From NCBI GenBank assembly GCA_021847485.1, contig JAJZRA010000009.1:1-44277 (forward strand): 44,277 nucleotides of DNA, given 5' to 3'. Below, piece by piece: positions 31,746 through 40,476 of this stretch (its first letter is position 1; each line of letters starts with the position of its first letter). The notes under the pieces were generated by a model. The model was not told the DNA's origin. It worked only from the letters and a program-made list of their open reading frames with translations, and did no database searches. This DNA is from a bacterium (GTDB lineage Bacteria > Elusimicrobiota > Elusimicrobia > Elusimicrobiales > UBA9959). A program made the translations under genes and the position numbers.

Positions 31746-33158
31746 TCAGTTCTCCTTCGGCCCGGTCAGGGCCAGTTCCGCCGCAAGCCCCGTATAGGTA
31801 CGGGGCGAAAGCTTCCTCAGCTCGGCCTTCACGCGCTCCTGCACGTCCAGGCCCTCTATGAACTCGGCGAAGGATTCCGCCGTGACCTCGCGGCCGCGCG
31901 TGAACTTGCTTAAAAGCTCGTAGGCGCCGGAGGCCCGCTCCCGGCGCAGTATCGTCTGCACGCCCTCGGCTATTATCTCGGGGTGGGCGTCCAGCTCGGC
32001 CAGGCAGGCGGAGGGGTTCACCGACACGCGGGCTAGGCCGGCCAGCACGGACCCGTAGGCGGCGAGCGCGTGGCCGAAAGCGGCGCCGAAGTTGCGTTCG
32101 ACCGTGGAATCGGACAGGTCGCGCTGCAGCCGCGAGACCGGCAGCTTCGCGGAGAAGAAGCCCAGCATGGCGTTGGCCATGCCGAAGTTGCCCTCGGCGT
32201 TCTCGAAATGTATAGGGTTCACCTTCTGCGGCATCGTCGAGGAGCCCACCTCCCCCGCCACCGCCCGCTGCGCCACCAGCCCGGCGGAGATGTAGCGCCA
32301 CATGTCCTGGCAGAAGGCCAGCGCGACGGTGTTGGCCCGGCGCAGCGCGTCGAAGACCTCGGCGTAGCTGTCGTGCGGCTCTATCTGCGTGGTGAACGGG
32401 TTGAGCGCGAGGCGCGGGCCCTTGCCGGCATTAAAGGACTCGATGAACTCCCTCGAGAAACGGCGCCAGTCCACGCCGGGGTAGGCGGCGCGGTGCGCGT
32501 TGTAGCTGCCGGACGCGCCGTTGAGCTTGGCCAGTATGGTCGCCCGCCGCAGCTGCGACACCTGCCGGTGCAGCCTGGCGTGGAACACCCTGAACTCCTT
32601 GCCGAACGTGGTCGGCACGGCGGGCTGGCCGTGCGTGCGGGCGAGCAGCGGGACCCTGGCGTTGGCGCGGGCCAGGCGGTCCAGCTCGCGCAGCAGTTCC
32701 TCCATGACCGGCAGCAGCTCGAGGGCGAGCGCGTCCCGGATCATCAGGGCGTAGGAGATGTTGTTGACGTCCTCGGAAGTGAGCGCGAAGTGGACCAGCT
32801 CGGAAAGGTCGCGGAGGGAGGTGCGGGCGAGCCTGCCCTTTATGAAGTACTCCACGGCCTTCACGTCGTGCCGCGTGGCGGGGACGCCTCCGGCGCCGCG
32901 GTCCTCGATGGCCGCGATCAGGGCCTTGTCCGAGGCGGTAAGGCGAGGCAGGGCCTCCAGCAGCTTCTTCTCCGCGGGCTTAAGCCGGCGGGCCTTCACT
33001 CCGGGAACGGAGCAGAGCGCCGCCAGGTACCGGCATTCCACCAGCACGCGGTAGGCGGCCAGCCCCCCTTCGCCGCAGATGCCGCCCAGGCCGCCCAGCT
33101 TGGCGGCGTACCTCCCGTCCAACGGGCTGACGGCGTTCATATCGCGTTCGGCTGCCAT
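31746..33158 (-). CDS. purB: Adenylosuccinate lyase
   Basis: About 470 residues, with the fumarase-superfamily signature SSTMPQKVNPIHFENAEGN, an E. coli-type start (NAVSPLDGRYAAKL) and LTSEDVNNISYA. It acts twice in purine synthesis, on SAICAR and on adenylosuccinate. The start at 33158 is chosen for a GGGAGG site 4 nt upstream. The longer frame to 33218 would begin beyond the leader hairpin. Confidence 0.95.
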   Translation of the reverse strand: MAAERDMNAVSPLDGRYAAKLGGLGGICGEGGLAAYRVLVECRYLAALCSVPGVKARRLKPAEKKLLEALPRLTASDKALIAAIEDRGAGGVPATRHDVKAVEYFIKGRLARTSLRDLSELVHFALTSEDVNNISYALMIRDALALELLPVMEELLRELDRLARANARVPLLARTHGQPAVPTTFGKEFRVFHARLHRQVSQLRRATILAKLNGASGSYNAHRAAYPGVDWRRFSREFIESFNAGKGPRLALNPFTTQIEPHDSYAEVFDALRRANTVALAFCQDMWRYISAGLVAQRAVAGEVGSSTMPQKVNPIHFENAEGNFGMANAMLGFFSAKLPVSRLQRDLSDSTVERNFGAAFGHALAAYGSVLAGLARVSVNPSACLAELDAHPEIIAEGVQTILRRERASGAYELLSKFTRGREVTAESFAEFIEGLDVQERVKAELRKLSPRTYTGLAAELALTGPKEN

Positions 33159-33168
33159 AAGGCCTCCC

Positions 33169-33211
33169 AAAAAATACCCCCGTGTCCGCTTTTGCGCAAG
33201 ACACGGGGTAT
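33169..33211 (-). promoter_or_regulatory. Terminator-like hairpin in the purB leader (possible attenuator)
   Basis: On the minus strand ATACCCCGTGTC pairs with GACACGGGGGTAT (one bulged base) across a 13-nt loop and is followed by TTTTTT and then the purB GGGAGG site. Hairpin plus T-run fill nearly the whole predicted leader. This looks like an intrinsic terminator that must be avoided for purB-purA expression, or a 5' stabiliser. Confidence 0.55.
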
Positions 33212-33221
33212 CTTGCAATTA

Positions 33222-33227
33222 ATTCTA
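33222..33227 (-). promoter_or_regulatory. -10 box of the purB-purA unit
   Basis: TAGAAT on the minus strand, with only a weak -35 (TTTTCC at 33245-33250). Transcription would start near 33215, immediately before the hairpin. Confidence 0.35.
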
Positions 33228-33258
33228 ACAAATCCGGCGCGGCGGGAAAACCGCCTTT

Positions 33259-33267
33259 TGCTACAAT
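33259..33267 (+). promoter_or_regulatory. Extended -10 promoter six bases before the kinase start
   Basis: TG at 33259-33260, one base, then TACAAT (33262-33267), then ATCGCT and the ATG at 33274. There is no -35 match and no Shine-Dalgarno. This fits a leaderless transcript like the one predicted at 14616. Confidence 0.5.
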
Positions 33268-33273
33268 ATCGCT

Positions 33274-34374
33274 ATGGAACGCGACCCCGCCATTGCGGCC
33301 ATAGTGATGGAAGCCCTGCGGCAGAGCTGCGAGGTCTTCTACCTCACCGACGCCGACGGCGCCATCCTCTACGTCAACCCGGCCTTCGAGCGCCTGACCG
33401 GCTATTCCGGCGGCGAAGTCCTCGGCAAGACGGCCCGGGTCCTCAAGAGCGGCTCGCATTCCCCGGAGTTCTACCGGGAGATGTGGGCGACCATCAAGGC
33501 CGGCCGGATCTGGCGCGGCCGCCTGGTGAACCGCCGCAAGGACGGCACCGTCTACGTGGACGAGCAGCGCATCTGTCCCATCAAGGACGAGACCGGCGCG
33601 GTCAGGTACTTCTTCTCCATCCGCCACGACATCACCCGCGAGATGCAGCTGGAGGACCAGCTCAACCAGAGCCAGAAGATGGAGTCGCTGGGCCTGCTGG
33701 CCGGCCAGATCTCGCACGATTTCAACAACCTGCTGACCATCATCATCGGTTCGATGGACCTGGTCAGCGAGGAGCTGCCTCCCGGAGGCGTCGGGGCCAA
33801 GCTGGCCTCCGAGATCCTGCGCTCCTCCCGGGAATCCGCCAACCTCATCAAACAGCTTATGGTCTTCGCCCGCCGCCAGGAGTCCAGGCCGGTGGAGATC
33901 CCGCTGAACGAACCGCTCAAGGAGCTCAAGGTGCTGCTGGACAGCCTGCTCGGGCACAACGTCAGCGTCGCCTATTCCCTCGCAGAGGATATTTCAAAGA
34001 CCCGGATAGAGCCGGAACAGTTCAAGCAGGCCGTCATGAACCTGGCCACCAACGCCCGGGACGCCATGAACGGCAACGGCGCCATAATGATCCGCACCTT
34101 CGAAGCCGGTCCGGAAGGGCTCCCCGCGGGAGTCCCGCCCGGGCGCTACTGCGCGTTCGAGCTGTCCGACACCGGCCCCGGCATCCCGCCCGAGATCCTG
34201 CCGCGCATCTTCGAACCTTTCTTCACCACCAAGCCCAAGGGCAAGGGCACCGGCCTGGGCCTCTCCTCGGTCTACGGCATCGTCTCGCAGAACGGGGGCC
34301 GCGTCATCGCCGCCAACCGCGACGGCGGAGGCGCCGTCTTCACGATCCTTTTTCCCGCCATAACCAGGGCCTAG
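33274..34374 (+). CDS. PAS-domain histidine kinase
   Basis: A 366-residue soluble kinase. A PAS domain (about 10-125) has [15 protein letters not shown] and ends [11 protein letters not shown]. The HisKA-type H-box is [10 protein letters not shown] (about 147-156), and the HATPase_c has [19 protein letters not shown] and [11 protein letters not shown]. The HDFNN form is common in kinases with PAS inputs. It lies alone between two pur units, and its stop overlaps the purNH stop tail-to-tail. Its partner may be one of the free receivers nearby. Confidence 0.92.
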   Translation: MERDPAIAAIVMEALRQSCEVFYLTDADGAILYVNPAFERLTGYSGGEVLGKTARVLKSGSHSPEFYREMWATIKAGRIWRGRLVNRRKDGTVYVDEQRICPIKDETGAVRYFFSIRHDITREMQLEDQLNQSQKMESLGLLAGQISHDFNNLLTIIIGSMDLVSEELPPGGVGAKLASEILRSSRESANLIKQLMVFARRQESRPVEIPLNEPLKELKVLLDSLLGHNVSVAYSLAEDISKTRIEPEQFKQAVMNLATNARDAMNGNGAIMIRTFEAGPEGLPAGVPPGRYCAFELSDTGPGIPPEILPRIFEPFFTTKPKGKGTGLGLSSVYGIVSQNGGRVIAANRDGGGAVFTILFPAITRA

Positions 34375-36527
34375 TGCCTGAAGTGCCTCATACCGGTAAG
34401 CACCATGGCCACGCCCAGGCGGTCGGCCGCGGCTATCACCTCTCCGTCCTTGACCGAGCCTCCGGGCTGGATCACGGCGGTGGCGCCTATGCGCGCGCCC
34501 TCCTCGAGGGCGTCGGGGAAAGGGAAGAACGCGTCGGAGGCCATCACCAGCGTCTCCGGCTTCGGGTTCTCCTTTAAATAAGCCCCGTACTTGTGGCCGG
34601 CCATGAACACGGAGTCCACGCGGGACATCTGGCCGGCCCCTATGCCGACCGTGCGGACGTCGTCGGCGAGGACTATGGCGTTGGAGCGGACGTACTTGGC
34701 GGCGGCCCACGCGAAACGCAGCGCCGCCTCCTCCTTCGCCGTGGGCTTGCGCGCCGTGGGGACTTCCCACTTGTCCCCGAGCAGCCTGTCGTCGTCCGAG
34801 CTGACCAGCACCTCGTCGCCGACGGAACGCAGCACTTTCTGCCCCTTCGGGAAGCCGGACCACTTGAGCAGGCGCAGGTTGGCCTTCCTGGCGAACACCT
34901 CCAGCGCCTTCGGGTCGTAATCGGGCGCGCAGATCACCTCGACGAACCGCTTGGCCAGGAACTCCGCGATGCGCCCGTCCAGCCGCCGGTTGACGGCGAT
35001 GATGCCGCCGAAGGCGGACAGCGGGTCGGTGCTCCAGGCCCGCTCGAAGGCCTCGGCGATGTCCCCGCCGGTGCCCAGCCCGCACGGCGTCACGTGCTTG
35101 AAGATGACGGCGGCGGGCTTATCGAACTCCTGCACGGCCTGCCAGGTGCCGTAGGCGTCCAGGATATTATTGAACGAGAGCTCCTTGCCCTGCAGCTGCT
35201 CGAACGGCGGCCGCGCGTTCCGGGAGTACAGCGCGCAGGACTGGTGGGGGTTCTCGCCGTAGCGCAGGTCGCGCACCTTGTTAAGGGCGATCTCCAGCTT
35301 CCCGGGGAGGCCCGGCGCCGCCAGCGTGCGGGCTATCTCCCCGTCGTAGGCCGCGGTATGGGCGAAGCCCTTCACCGACAGCTCCTTCTTCAGCTCCTCC
35401 GGCAGCCCGCCCTTGCCGGCGCGCAGGGCCTCCAGCGCGCGCGGATAGTCGGCCGGCTCGGTGAGCACGGCCACCGACCGCCAGTTCTTGGCGGCGGCGC
35501 GGATCAGCGCCACGCCGCCGATGTCGATGTTCTCTATGAGCTCCTCGCTCCAGGGCGCGGCTTTCTTCGCGGTGGCCGAGAAAGGGTAGAGGTTGACCAC
35601 CACCATGTCTATGGGCTCGATGCCGAACCGGAAGACGGTCTCGGCGTGGGCGGGGATGTCGCGGCGGTAGAGGATGCCGCCGTGCACGGCGGGGTGCAGG
35701 GTCTTCACGCGGCCGTCGAGCATCTCGGGGAAGCCGGTCAGCGTCTCGAGGGCCCGCACCGGCACGCCGGCTTCCCTGAGGGCCTTGTAGGTGCCGGAAG
35801 TGGAGACCAGTTCCACTCCCTCGCCCGCCAGTCCTCTGGCGAACTCGAGCAGCCCGGTCTTGTCGGAGACGGAAAGGAGGGCGCGGCGCACCCGGCCGGT
35901 CTCCGGAAGGGGCCCGGCGATCTTCACCCGCCCCCCCTCCACCTTCAGGCGGCCGGAGCAGTAGAGCGCGGCGGCGGCCGGGTAGACGGCGTGCTCGGCG
36001 GCGTGCACTCTTTCGGCGAGGGTCTCCGGCGTGTCGCCGGGCAGCACGGGCACCGGCTGCTGCAGGACTATGGGGCCCCTGTCGTAGGCCTCGTCGACGA
36101 AATGGACGGTGGCGCCGCTGACGCGGGCCCCGGCCTCGAGCACGGCCTCGTGGACCTTCATGCCGTAATAGCCTTTACCGCCGAAGGAGGGCAGGAGGGC
36201 CGGGTGGACGTTGAGGATCCGGTCCTTATAGTCCGAGAGCATCTTAGGTCCGAGCTTGAGCATGAAGCCGGCGAGGCAGACGAGGTCGGCCTTGGCGCTG
36301 CGGCAGAGCATGGCGAGGTGCTCGTCGTAGTTGCCGGGGGCGAAATCCTTGGGATCGGCGGTCTCAACGGGGATGCCGGCCTGGCGGGCCCTGTCGAGGG
36401 CGCCGGCGTCCTTCCTGCTGGAGACCACGAGGGTTATCCTGCCGTCGATGCGGCCGTCGCGCGCCGCGTCCATCAGAGCCTGCAGGTTGCTGCCGCCGCC
36501 GGATGCGAACACCACGATATTCTTCAT
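34371..36527 (-). CDS. purNH: Fused GAR formyltransferase and AICAR formyltransferase/IMP cyclohydrolase (PurN-PurH)
   Basis: One frame of 718 residues. Residues 1-205 are Pur[15 protein letters not shown], the catalytic Asn-His in [16 protein letters not shown] and the Asp in [12 protein letters not shown]. From about 213 it is PurH: the MGS-like cyclohydrolase ([28 protein letters not shown]), then the transformylase ([31 protein letters not shown]). Both formyl-transfer steps are thus on one chain. The ATG at 36527 has a perfect AGGAGG site. The upstream frame runs into the palindromic element and is rejected. Confidence 0.93.
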   Translation of the reverse strand: MKNIVVFASGGGSNLQALMDAARDGRIDGRITLVVSSRKDAGALDRARQAGIPVETADPKDFAPGNYDEHLAMLCRSAKADLVCLAGFMLKLGPKMLSDYKDRILNVHPALLPSFGGKGYYGMKVHEAVLEAGARVSGATVHFVDEAYDRGPIVLQQPVPVLPGDTPETLAERVHAAEHAVYPAAAALYCSGRLKVEGGRVKIAGPLPETGRVRRALLSVSDKTGLLEFARGLAGEGVELVSTSGTYKALREAGVPVRALETLTGFPEMLDGRVKTLHPAVHGGILYRRDIPAHAETVFRFGIEPIDMVVVNLYPFSATAKKAAPWSEELIENIDIGGVALIRAAAKNWRSVAVLTEPADYPRALEALRAGKGGLPEELKKELSVKGFAHTAAYDGEIARTLAAPGLPGKLEIALNKVRDLRYGENPHQSCALYSRNARPPFEQLQGKELSFNNILDAYGTWQAVQEFDKPAAVIFKHVTPCGLGTGGDIAEAFERAWSTDPLSAFGGIIAVNRRLDGRIAEFLAKRFVEVICAPDYDPKALEVFARKANLRLLKWSGFPKGQKVLRSVGDEVLVSSDDDRLLGDKWEVPTARKPTAKEEAALRFAWAAAKYVRSNAIVLADDVRTVGIGAGQMSRVDSVFMAGHKYGAYLKENPKPETLVMASDAFFPFPDALEEGARIGATAVIQPGGSVKDGEVIAAADRLGVAMVLTGMRHFRH

Positions 36528-36534
36528 AGGCCTC

Positions 36535-36726
36535 CTATGCCTGTCTTCCGCGAATTCCCAATCGTGCAAAATAAACCCGGGGCCGGGCGAAAGGCTGCCT
36601 TCGGAGGGATGTCGCGGAGGGTCCGGCTTGCGTAAGCGCCGGACCCGAGCGAACAAGGGGCGGGCACGGTGTGCCCGACCCCGGCCCGAGGAAGGCAGCC
36701 TTTCGCCCGCCCGCGCGCGTTCTCAT
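36535..36726 (-). CDS. Small open frame through palindrome copy A (doubtful gene)
   Basis: A 63-codon frame that starts 3 bp after the purM stop and ends in the TAG next to the purN AGGAGG site. It spans the whole palindromic element. The peptide is Arg/Pro/Gly-rich and unlike any family I know. It may be passed by ribosomes moving from purM to purNH rather than make a working protein. Confidence 0.2.
   Translation of the reverse strand: MRTRAGGRKAAFLGPGSGTPCPPLVRSGPALTQAGPSATSLRRQPFARPRVYFARLGIRGRQA
36584..36709. repeat. Cloverleaf-like palindromic element, copy A
   Basis: Perfect 19-bp arms (36584-36602 and 36691-36709) enclose hairpin 1 (36619-36646, stem GGGTCCGGC/GCCGGACCC, loop TTGCGTAAGC) and hairpin 2 (36661-36677, stem CGGGCAC/GTGCCCG, loop GGT). 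It lies between purM and purNH. It shares CGTAAGCGCCG, CCCGAGCG and CACGGTGTG with copy B, although the stems of the two differ. Confidence 0.8.
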
Positions 36727-36729
36727 GCG

Positions 36730-37698
36730 TCACTTCAACATGACCTCGTTGCGGCCTTTGACCACCTCGCCGATCACCATGGAACCTTTCAGGGTCTTCA
36801 GGGCGGTCCGCACGGCGGCGGGCCGCATTACGGCTATCATGCCGATGCCCATATTGAAGGAGTCCCACATGTCCTTCTCGGGGATATTGCCGAGGCGCTG
36901 CACTTCGCGCATGAGGGGCGGAACGGTCCAGGCGCCCGTGGCCACTACGGCGCCCATGTTCTTCGGGAGGACGCGCGGCAGGTTGCCGGGGATGCCGGCG
37001 CCGGTGATGTGCGCGAGGGCGAGGACGTCGTGGCCCTGCCGCCGGAGGGCGGCCCGCAGCCTGTTCACGTCCTTCACGTAGATCCTGGTGGGCGTGAGCA
37101 GGCGGGCGGCGTATTTGCGCAGCAGCTTCTTCCCCTCCAGGGCCTTGCGGACGAGGGAGAAGCCGTTGGAGTGGAAGCCGGTGGACGGCAGGCCGACGAG
37201 GACGTCGCCGGGGCGCACCTTGCGGCCGTCGAGGACCTCCGAGTTCTTCACTATGCCCACCGAGAAGCCGGCGAGGTCGTACTCGCCGGGGGCGTAGAAG
37301 CCGGGCATCTCGGCGGTCTCGCCGCCGAGCAGCGCCGACTCGCCCTGCCGGCAGCCTTCGAGGATGCCGTCGATGATCCTCTTGGAGCGCGCGAGGTCAA
37401 GCTTGCCGGTGGCGTAGTAGTCGAGGAAGATCATGGGCCGGGCGCCGCAGCAGACCAGGTCGTTGACGCACATCGCGACGAGGTCTATGCCGATGGTGTC
37501 GTGGCGGTCCAGCAGGAAGGCGAGCTTGAGCTTGGTGCCCACGCCGTCGGTGGAGGCGACCATGCTGTACTCGCCCCGGGTCTCGGGGATGGAGAGCAGG
37601 CCGGCGAAGCCGCCTATGGCCTTGGACTTCTTCTCCAGGAACTCGGTGAACTTGTCCGCCAGCCCGATATCCACTCCGCTCTTCTTATAGGTGATCAC
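36730..37698 (-). CDS. purM: Phosphoribosylformylglycinamidine cyclo-ligase (AIR synthetase)
   Basis: About 322 residues. It begins ITYKKSGVDI, then STDGVGTKLKLAF, GIDLVAMCVNDLV and the GGETAEMPGFY motif, as in PurM. It closes the imidazole ring using ATP. The GTG at 37698 is chosen because GGAGG lies 5 nt before it. The longer frame to 37746 would start within the palindromic element. The GTG overlaps the TGA of the small frame that crosses that element. Confidence 0.94.
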   Translation of the reverse strand: MITYKKSGVDIGLADKFTEFLEKKSKAIGGFAGLLSIPETRGEYSMVASTDGVGTKLKLAFLLDRHDTIGIDLVAMCVNDLVCCGARPMIFLDYYATGKLDLARSKRIIDGILEGCRQGESALLGGETAEMPGFYAPGEYDLAGFSVGIVKNSEVLDGRKVRPGDVLVGLPSTGFHSNGFSLVRKALEGKKLLRKYAARLLTPTRIYVKDVNRLRAALRRQGHDVLALAHITGAGIPGNLPRVLPKNMGAVVATGAWTVPPLMREVQRLGNIPEKDMWDSFNMGIGMIAVMRPAAVRTALKTLKGSMVIGEVVKGRNEVMLK

Positions 37699-37877
37699 AT
37701 TGTCCTCCAGAGACAGTTCCGCGTGCGCATTGACGCCCAAGGGCATGGGGACGGAGGGCCCTCGCGCAGGGCGAGGCTTACGTAAGCGCCGAGCCCGAGC
37801 GGGAGCGCGGCCACGGTGTGGCCGATAGCGTGCCCGCCGGCACCATGCCCTTGGGCGTCCTTCGTGCGATGCGTCAT
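37695..37877 (-). CDS. Small open frame through palindrome copy B, coupled at both ends (doubtful gene)
   Basis: A 60-codon frame whose ATG overlaps the purD stop (ATGA) and whose TGA overlaps the purM GTG. It spans the palindromic element completely. Coupling at both ends suggests that ribosomes translate across it. The peptide (Gly/His/Pro-rich, start MTHRTKDAQG) matches no family I know. Confidence 0.3.
   Translation of the reverse strand: MTHRTKDAQGHGAGGHAIGHTVAALPLGLGAYVSLALREGPPSPCPWASMRTRNCLWRTM
37732..37859. repeat. Cloverleaf-like palindromic element, copy B
   Basis: Perfect 17-bp arms (37732-37748 and 37843-37859). Inside are a CCTCGC/GCGAGG hairpin (37760-37776), the 12-bp palindrome GCTTACGTAAGC (37776-37787) and the hairpin CGGCCAC-GGT-GTGGCCG (37808-37824). 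It fills the purD-purM gap. The outer arms differ from every other copy. Confidence 0.8.
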
Positions 37878-39124
37878 TGCCCGATATCCTTCCTGTACTG
37901 CATGCCTTCGAATTTTATGGCGGCGAGGGCGGCGTAGGCCTTCTCCCTGGCCTCGTCCGCGTCCATGCCGACGGCGCTGACCGCCAGCACCCGGCCGCCG
38001 GCGGTGAACCAGGCGTCCTCTTTCTTTTCCGTGCCGGCGTGGAACACCGTCACCCCCGGGGTCCTCTCGTAGAGCCCCGTTATCGGCCGGCCTTTCTCCG
38101 GCGCCTCGGGGTAACCGGCGGCGGCGGCCACGACGCTGACGCAGACCCCGTCCAGCAGCTCCAGCTCCCGCCCGGACAGCTTTCCGTCCGCGCAGGCCGC
38201 GAGAACGGGCAGCAGGTCGCTCTTGATGACCGGCAGCACGGCCTGCGTCTCGGGATCCCCGAAGCGCACGTTGAATTCGAGCACCTTGGGACCGTCGGCG
38301 GTCAGCATGACGCCGGCGTAGATGACCCCGCGGAAACCGATGCGCTCCTTGGCCAGCCCGGAGAGGAAGCGCTGGATGACCTGGGTGCGGATGACGGCCA
38401 TATCCTCTTCCGCCAGGTCCACCGGGCAGACGGCGCCCATGCCGCCGGTATTGGGGCCTTCGCCGCCGTCGAGCAGGCGCTTGTGGTCGCGCGAGACCGG
38501 CAGCAGCAGCGCGCTCTCGCCGTCGGTCAGCGCCATCACCGACGCCTCCTTCCCGGCCAGGAACTCCTCCATCACCACCTTGGAACCCGAGAAGCCGAAG
38601 ACCCGCTTCTCCATGAAATCCTCCACGGCGGCGAGGGCCTCCGCCTCGTCGCGGCAGATGCGCACGCCCTTCCCCGCCGCCAGGCCGTCGGCCTTGATGA
38701 CCACCGGGTACTTCCGGTTGGCCGCTATCTTCTCCCTGGCGAAGGCCGCGGAATAGAAGACCGTGAACTCCGCCGTGGGGATCTCGTTGCGGTCCATGAA
38801 CTCCTTGGCGAACTGCTTGGAAGCCTCCAGCATCGCCCCGCGCCGGGACGGGCCGAAGACCTTCAGCCCCTTGGCCGTAAGGAAATCCGACAGGCCCTTG
38901 GCGAGCGGCGCCTCCGGGCCCACGACCACCAGGTCTACGCCCTGCGCCGCGCAGTAGCCGTAGACGCCGTCCTGGTCGTCCTGGCGCACAGGCGGGCAGG
39001 CGGCGAGCTCGGCGATGGCGGCCGAACCCGGGATGCAGTGCAGCTTGCCCAGCAGCGGGCTCTGCTTCAGCTTCCAGGCCAGCGCGTGCTCGCGGCCACC
39101 GGAACCGATTATCAATACGTTCAT
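37874..39124 (-). CDS. purD: Phosphoribosylamine-glycine ligase (GAR synthetase)
   Basis: A 416-residue ATP-grasp enzyme of normal length with IGSGGREHALAWKL at the start, VIKADGLAAGKGVRI and EFNVRFGDPETQ. It joins phosphoribosylamine to glycine, so it links the pathway to the glycine metabolism encoded nearby. Its start overlaps the purF stop (ATGA). Confidence 0.96.
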   Translation of the reverse strand: MNVLIIGSGGREHALAWKLKQSPLLGKLHCIPGSAAIAELAACPPVRQDDQDGVYGYCAAQGVDLVVVGPEAPLAKGLSDFLTAKGLKVFGPSRRGAMLEASKQFAKEFMDRNEIPTAEFTVFYSAAFAREKIAANRKYPVVIKADGLAAGKGVRICRDEAEALAAVEDFMEKRVFGFSGSKVVMEEFLAGKEASVMALTDGESALLLPVSRDHKRLLDGGEGPNTGGMGAVCPVDLAEEDMAVIRTQVIQRFLSGLAKERIGFRGVIYAGVMLTADGPKVLEFNVRFGDPETQAVLPVIKSDLLPVLAACADGKLSGRELELLDGVCVSVVAAAAGYPEAPEKGRPITGLYERTPGVTVFHAGTEKKEDAWFTAGGRVLAVSAVGMDADEAREKAYAALAAIKFEGMQYRKDIGQ

Positions 39125-40464
39125 ATGCGCTCCGTATACTTGCCGGTGAAGCAGGACACGCAGAAATCCCTGTCGCGCCCGCCGCCGCAGGCCTCCACGA
39201 GGCTGGGCAGGCTGAGGTAATGCAGCGCGTCGGCCCCTATGAACCGGCGTATCCCGTCCAGGCTCAGGCGGTTGGCGATGAGTTCGGCCTTAGTGGGAGT
39301 GTCTATGCCGAAATAGCACGGCGAGATTATGGCCGGCGAGGCTATGGCCATGATCACCTTTTTAGCCCCGGCGCGCTTGAGGTTCTTCACGATCTTGCGC
39401 GACGTGGTGCCGCGCACCAGCGAGTCGTCTATCAGGATGATGGTCTTGCCCTTTATGACGTCGCGTATGGGGGCCAGCTTCAGGTGGGCCGTGAACTCGC
39501 GCAGGCGCTGGTCCGGCTGGATGAACGAGCGGCCGGTGTAGTGGTTGCGCATGAAGACGGTCTGGTACGGGACGCCGGACTCCTTGGCGTAGCCCAGCGC
39601 GTAGACGGTGCCGGAGTCCGGCACGCCGCTGACGAGGTCCGCCTTCACGCCGGCGAGCTCGCGGGCGAGCATGGCCCCTATCTCGTAGCGGGCGGTCTGC
39701 ACGGAGCGGCCGGCCACCACGGAATCGGGCCTGGCGAAATAGACCTGCTCGAAGATGCAGCGCGTGAACTTCTTCGCCGGGGCGAACCGGCGCGACTTCA
39801 GCCGGCCTCCGGAGATGGTCACCATCTCGCCCGGCTCTATCTCGCGCAGCACCTTGCCCCCCGCCACGTCTATCGCGCACGTCTCGGAGGCCAGGATATA
39901 GGACTTGCCGAGCCGCCCCAGCACCAGCGGCCTGTAGCCGTACGGGTCGCGGGCGCCTATCACCTTGCCCGGCGCCAGGAACAGGAAAGCGTAGGCGCCG
40001 GAGAGCTTCGGCAGGTTCCGGGCCAGCGTGTCCTCGAGCGTGCGGCCGCGGTAGCGGGCCGCCAGGTGCAGGATCACCTCGCTGTCGCTCGACGACTGGA
40101 AGATGGCCCCCTCCTTCTGCAGCTTCGCCTTCAGCGCGTCGGCGTTGGTGATGTTGCCGTTATGCGCCACCGCCACGACGCCGAGGCAGGAGTTCAGCAC
40201 CAGCGGCTGCGCGTTCTTGATGTGGCTGGAGCCGGCGGTGGAGTAGCGGATGTGGCCTATGGCGTTGCGCCCGTCCAGCTGGGCCAGCACGTCGTCGTTG
40301 AAGACCTCGTTGACCAGCCCCATGCCGGCGTAGTGCCTGAGCGAGCCGTGGTCGTCCGTGACGATCCCGGCGGATTCCTGGCCGCGGTGCTGGAGGGTGA
40401 ACAGCCCCACGTAGCCTATCCTGGAAGCGTCCTTATTGTCGGTAATGCCGAATATTCCGCACAT
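39121..40464 (-). CDS. purF: Amidophosphoribosyltransferase
   Basis: A 447-residue protein. The nucleophile Cys is residue 2 (MCGIFGI) with no propeptide to remove. The PRPP motif is ILIDDSLVRGTT. Cysteines in TRCIFEQ, CYFGIDTP and the C-terminal CVSC fit the 4Fe-4S ligands of the Bacillus-type enzyme. It makes phosphoribosylamine from PRPP and glutamine, the committed step. It is 12 bp after purQ. Confidence 0.95.
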   Translation of the reverse strand: MCGIFGITDNKDASRIGYVGLFTLQHRGQESAGIVTDDHGSLRHYAGMGLVNEVFNDDVLAQLDGRNAIGHIRYSTAGSSHIKNAQPLVLNSCLGVVAVAHNGNITNADALKAKLQKEGAIFQSSSDSEVILHLAARYRGRTLEDTLARNLPKLSGAYAFLFLAPGKVIGARDPYGYRPLVLGRLGKSYILASETCAIDVAGGKVLREIEPGEMVTISGGRLKSRRFAPAKKFTRCIFEQVYFARPDSVVAGRSVQTARYEIGAMLARELAGVKADLVSGVPDSGTVYALGYAKESGVPYQTVFMRNHYTGRSFIQPDQRLREFTAHLKLAPIRDVIKGKTIILIDDSLVRGTTSRKIVKNLKRAGAKKVIMAIASPAIISPCYFGIDTPTKAELIANRLSLDGIRRFIGADALHYLSLPSLVEACGGGRDRDFCVSCFTGKYTERI

Positions 40465-40476
40465 GGTTTTCCTTTT

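Noticed and set aside
31746-33218. Longer purB with start at 33218
   Set aside because: It would translate the leader hairpin. The ATG at 33158 has GGGAGG and gives the normal family start.
33159-33273. Purine riboswitch before purB
   Set aside because: The leader contains only one hairpin and a T-run, with no three-helix junction sequence.
36730-37746. Longer purM with start at 37746
   Set aside because: The added residues come from the palindromic element and are not PurM-like. GTG 37698 has a well-spaced GGAGG.
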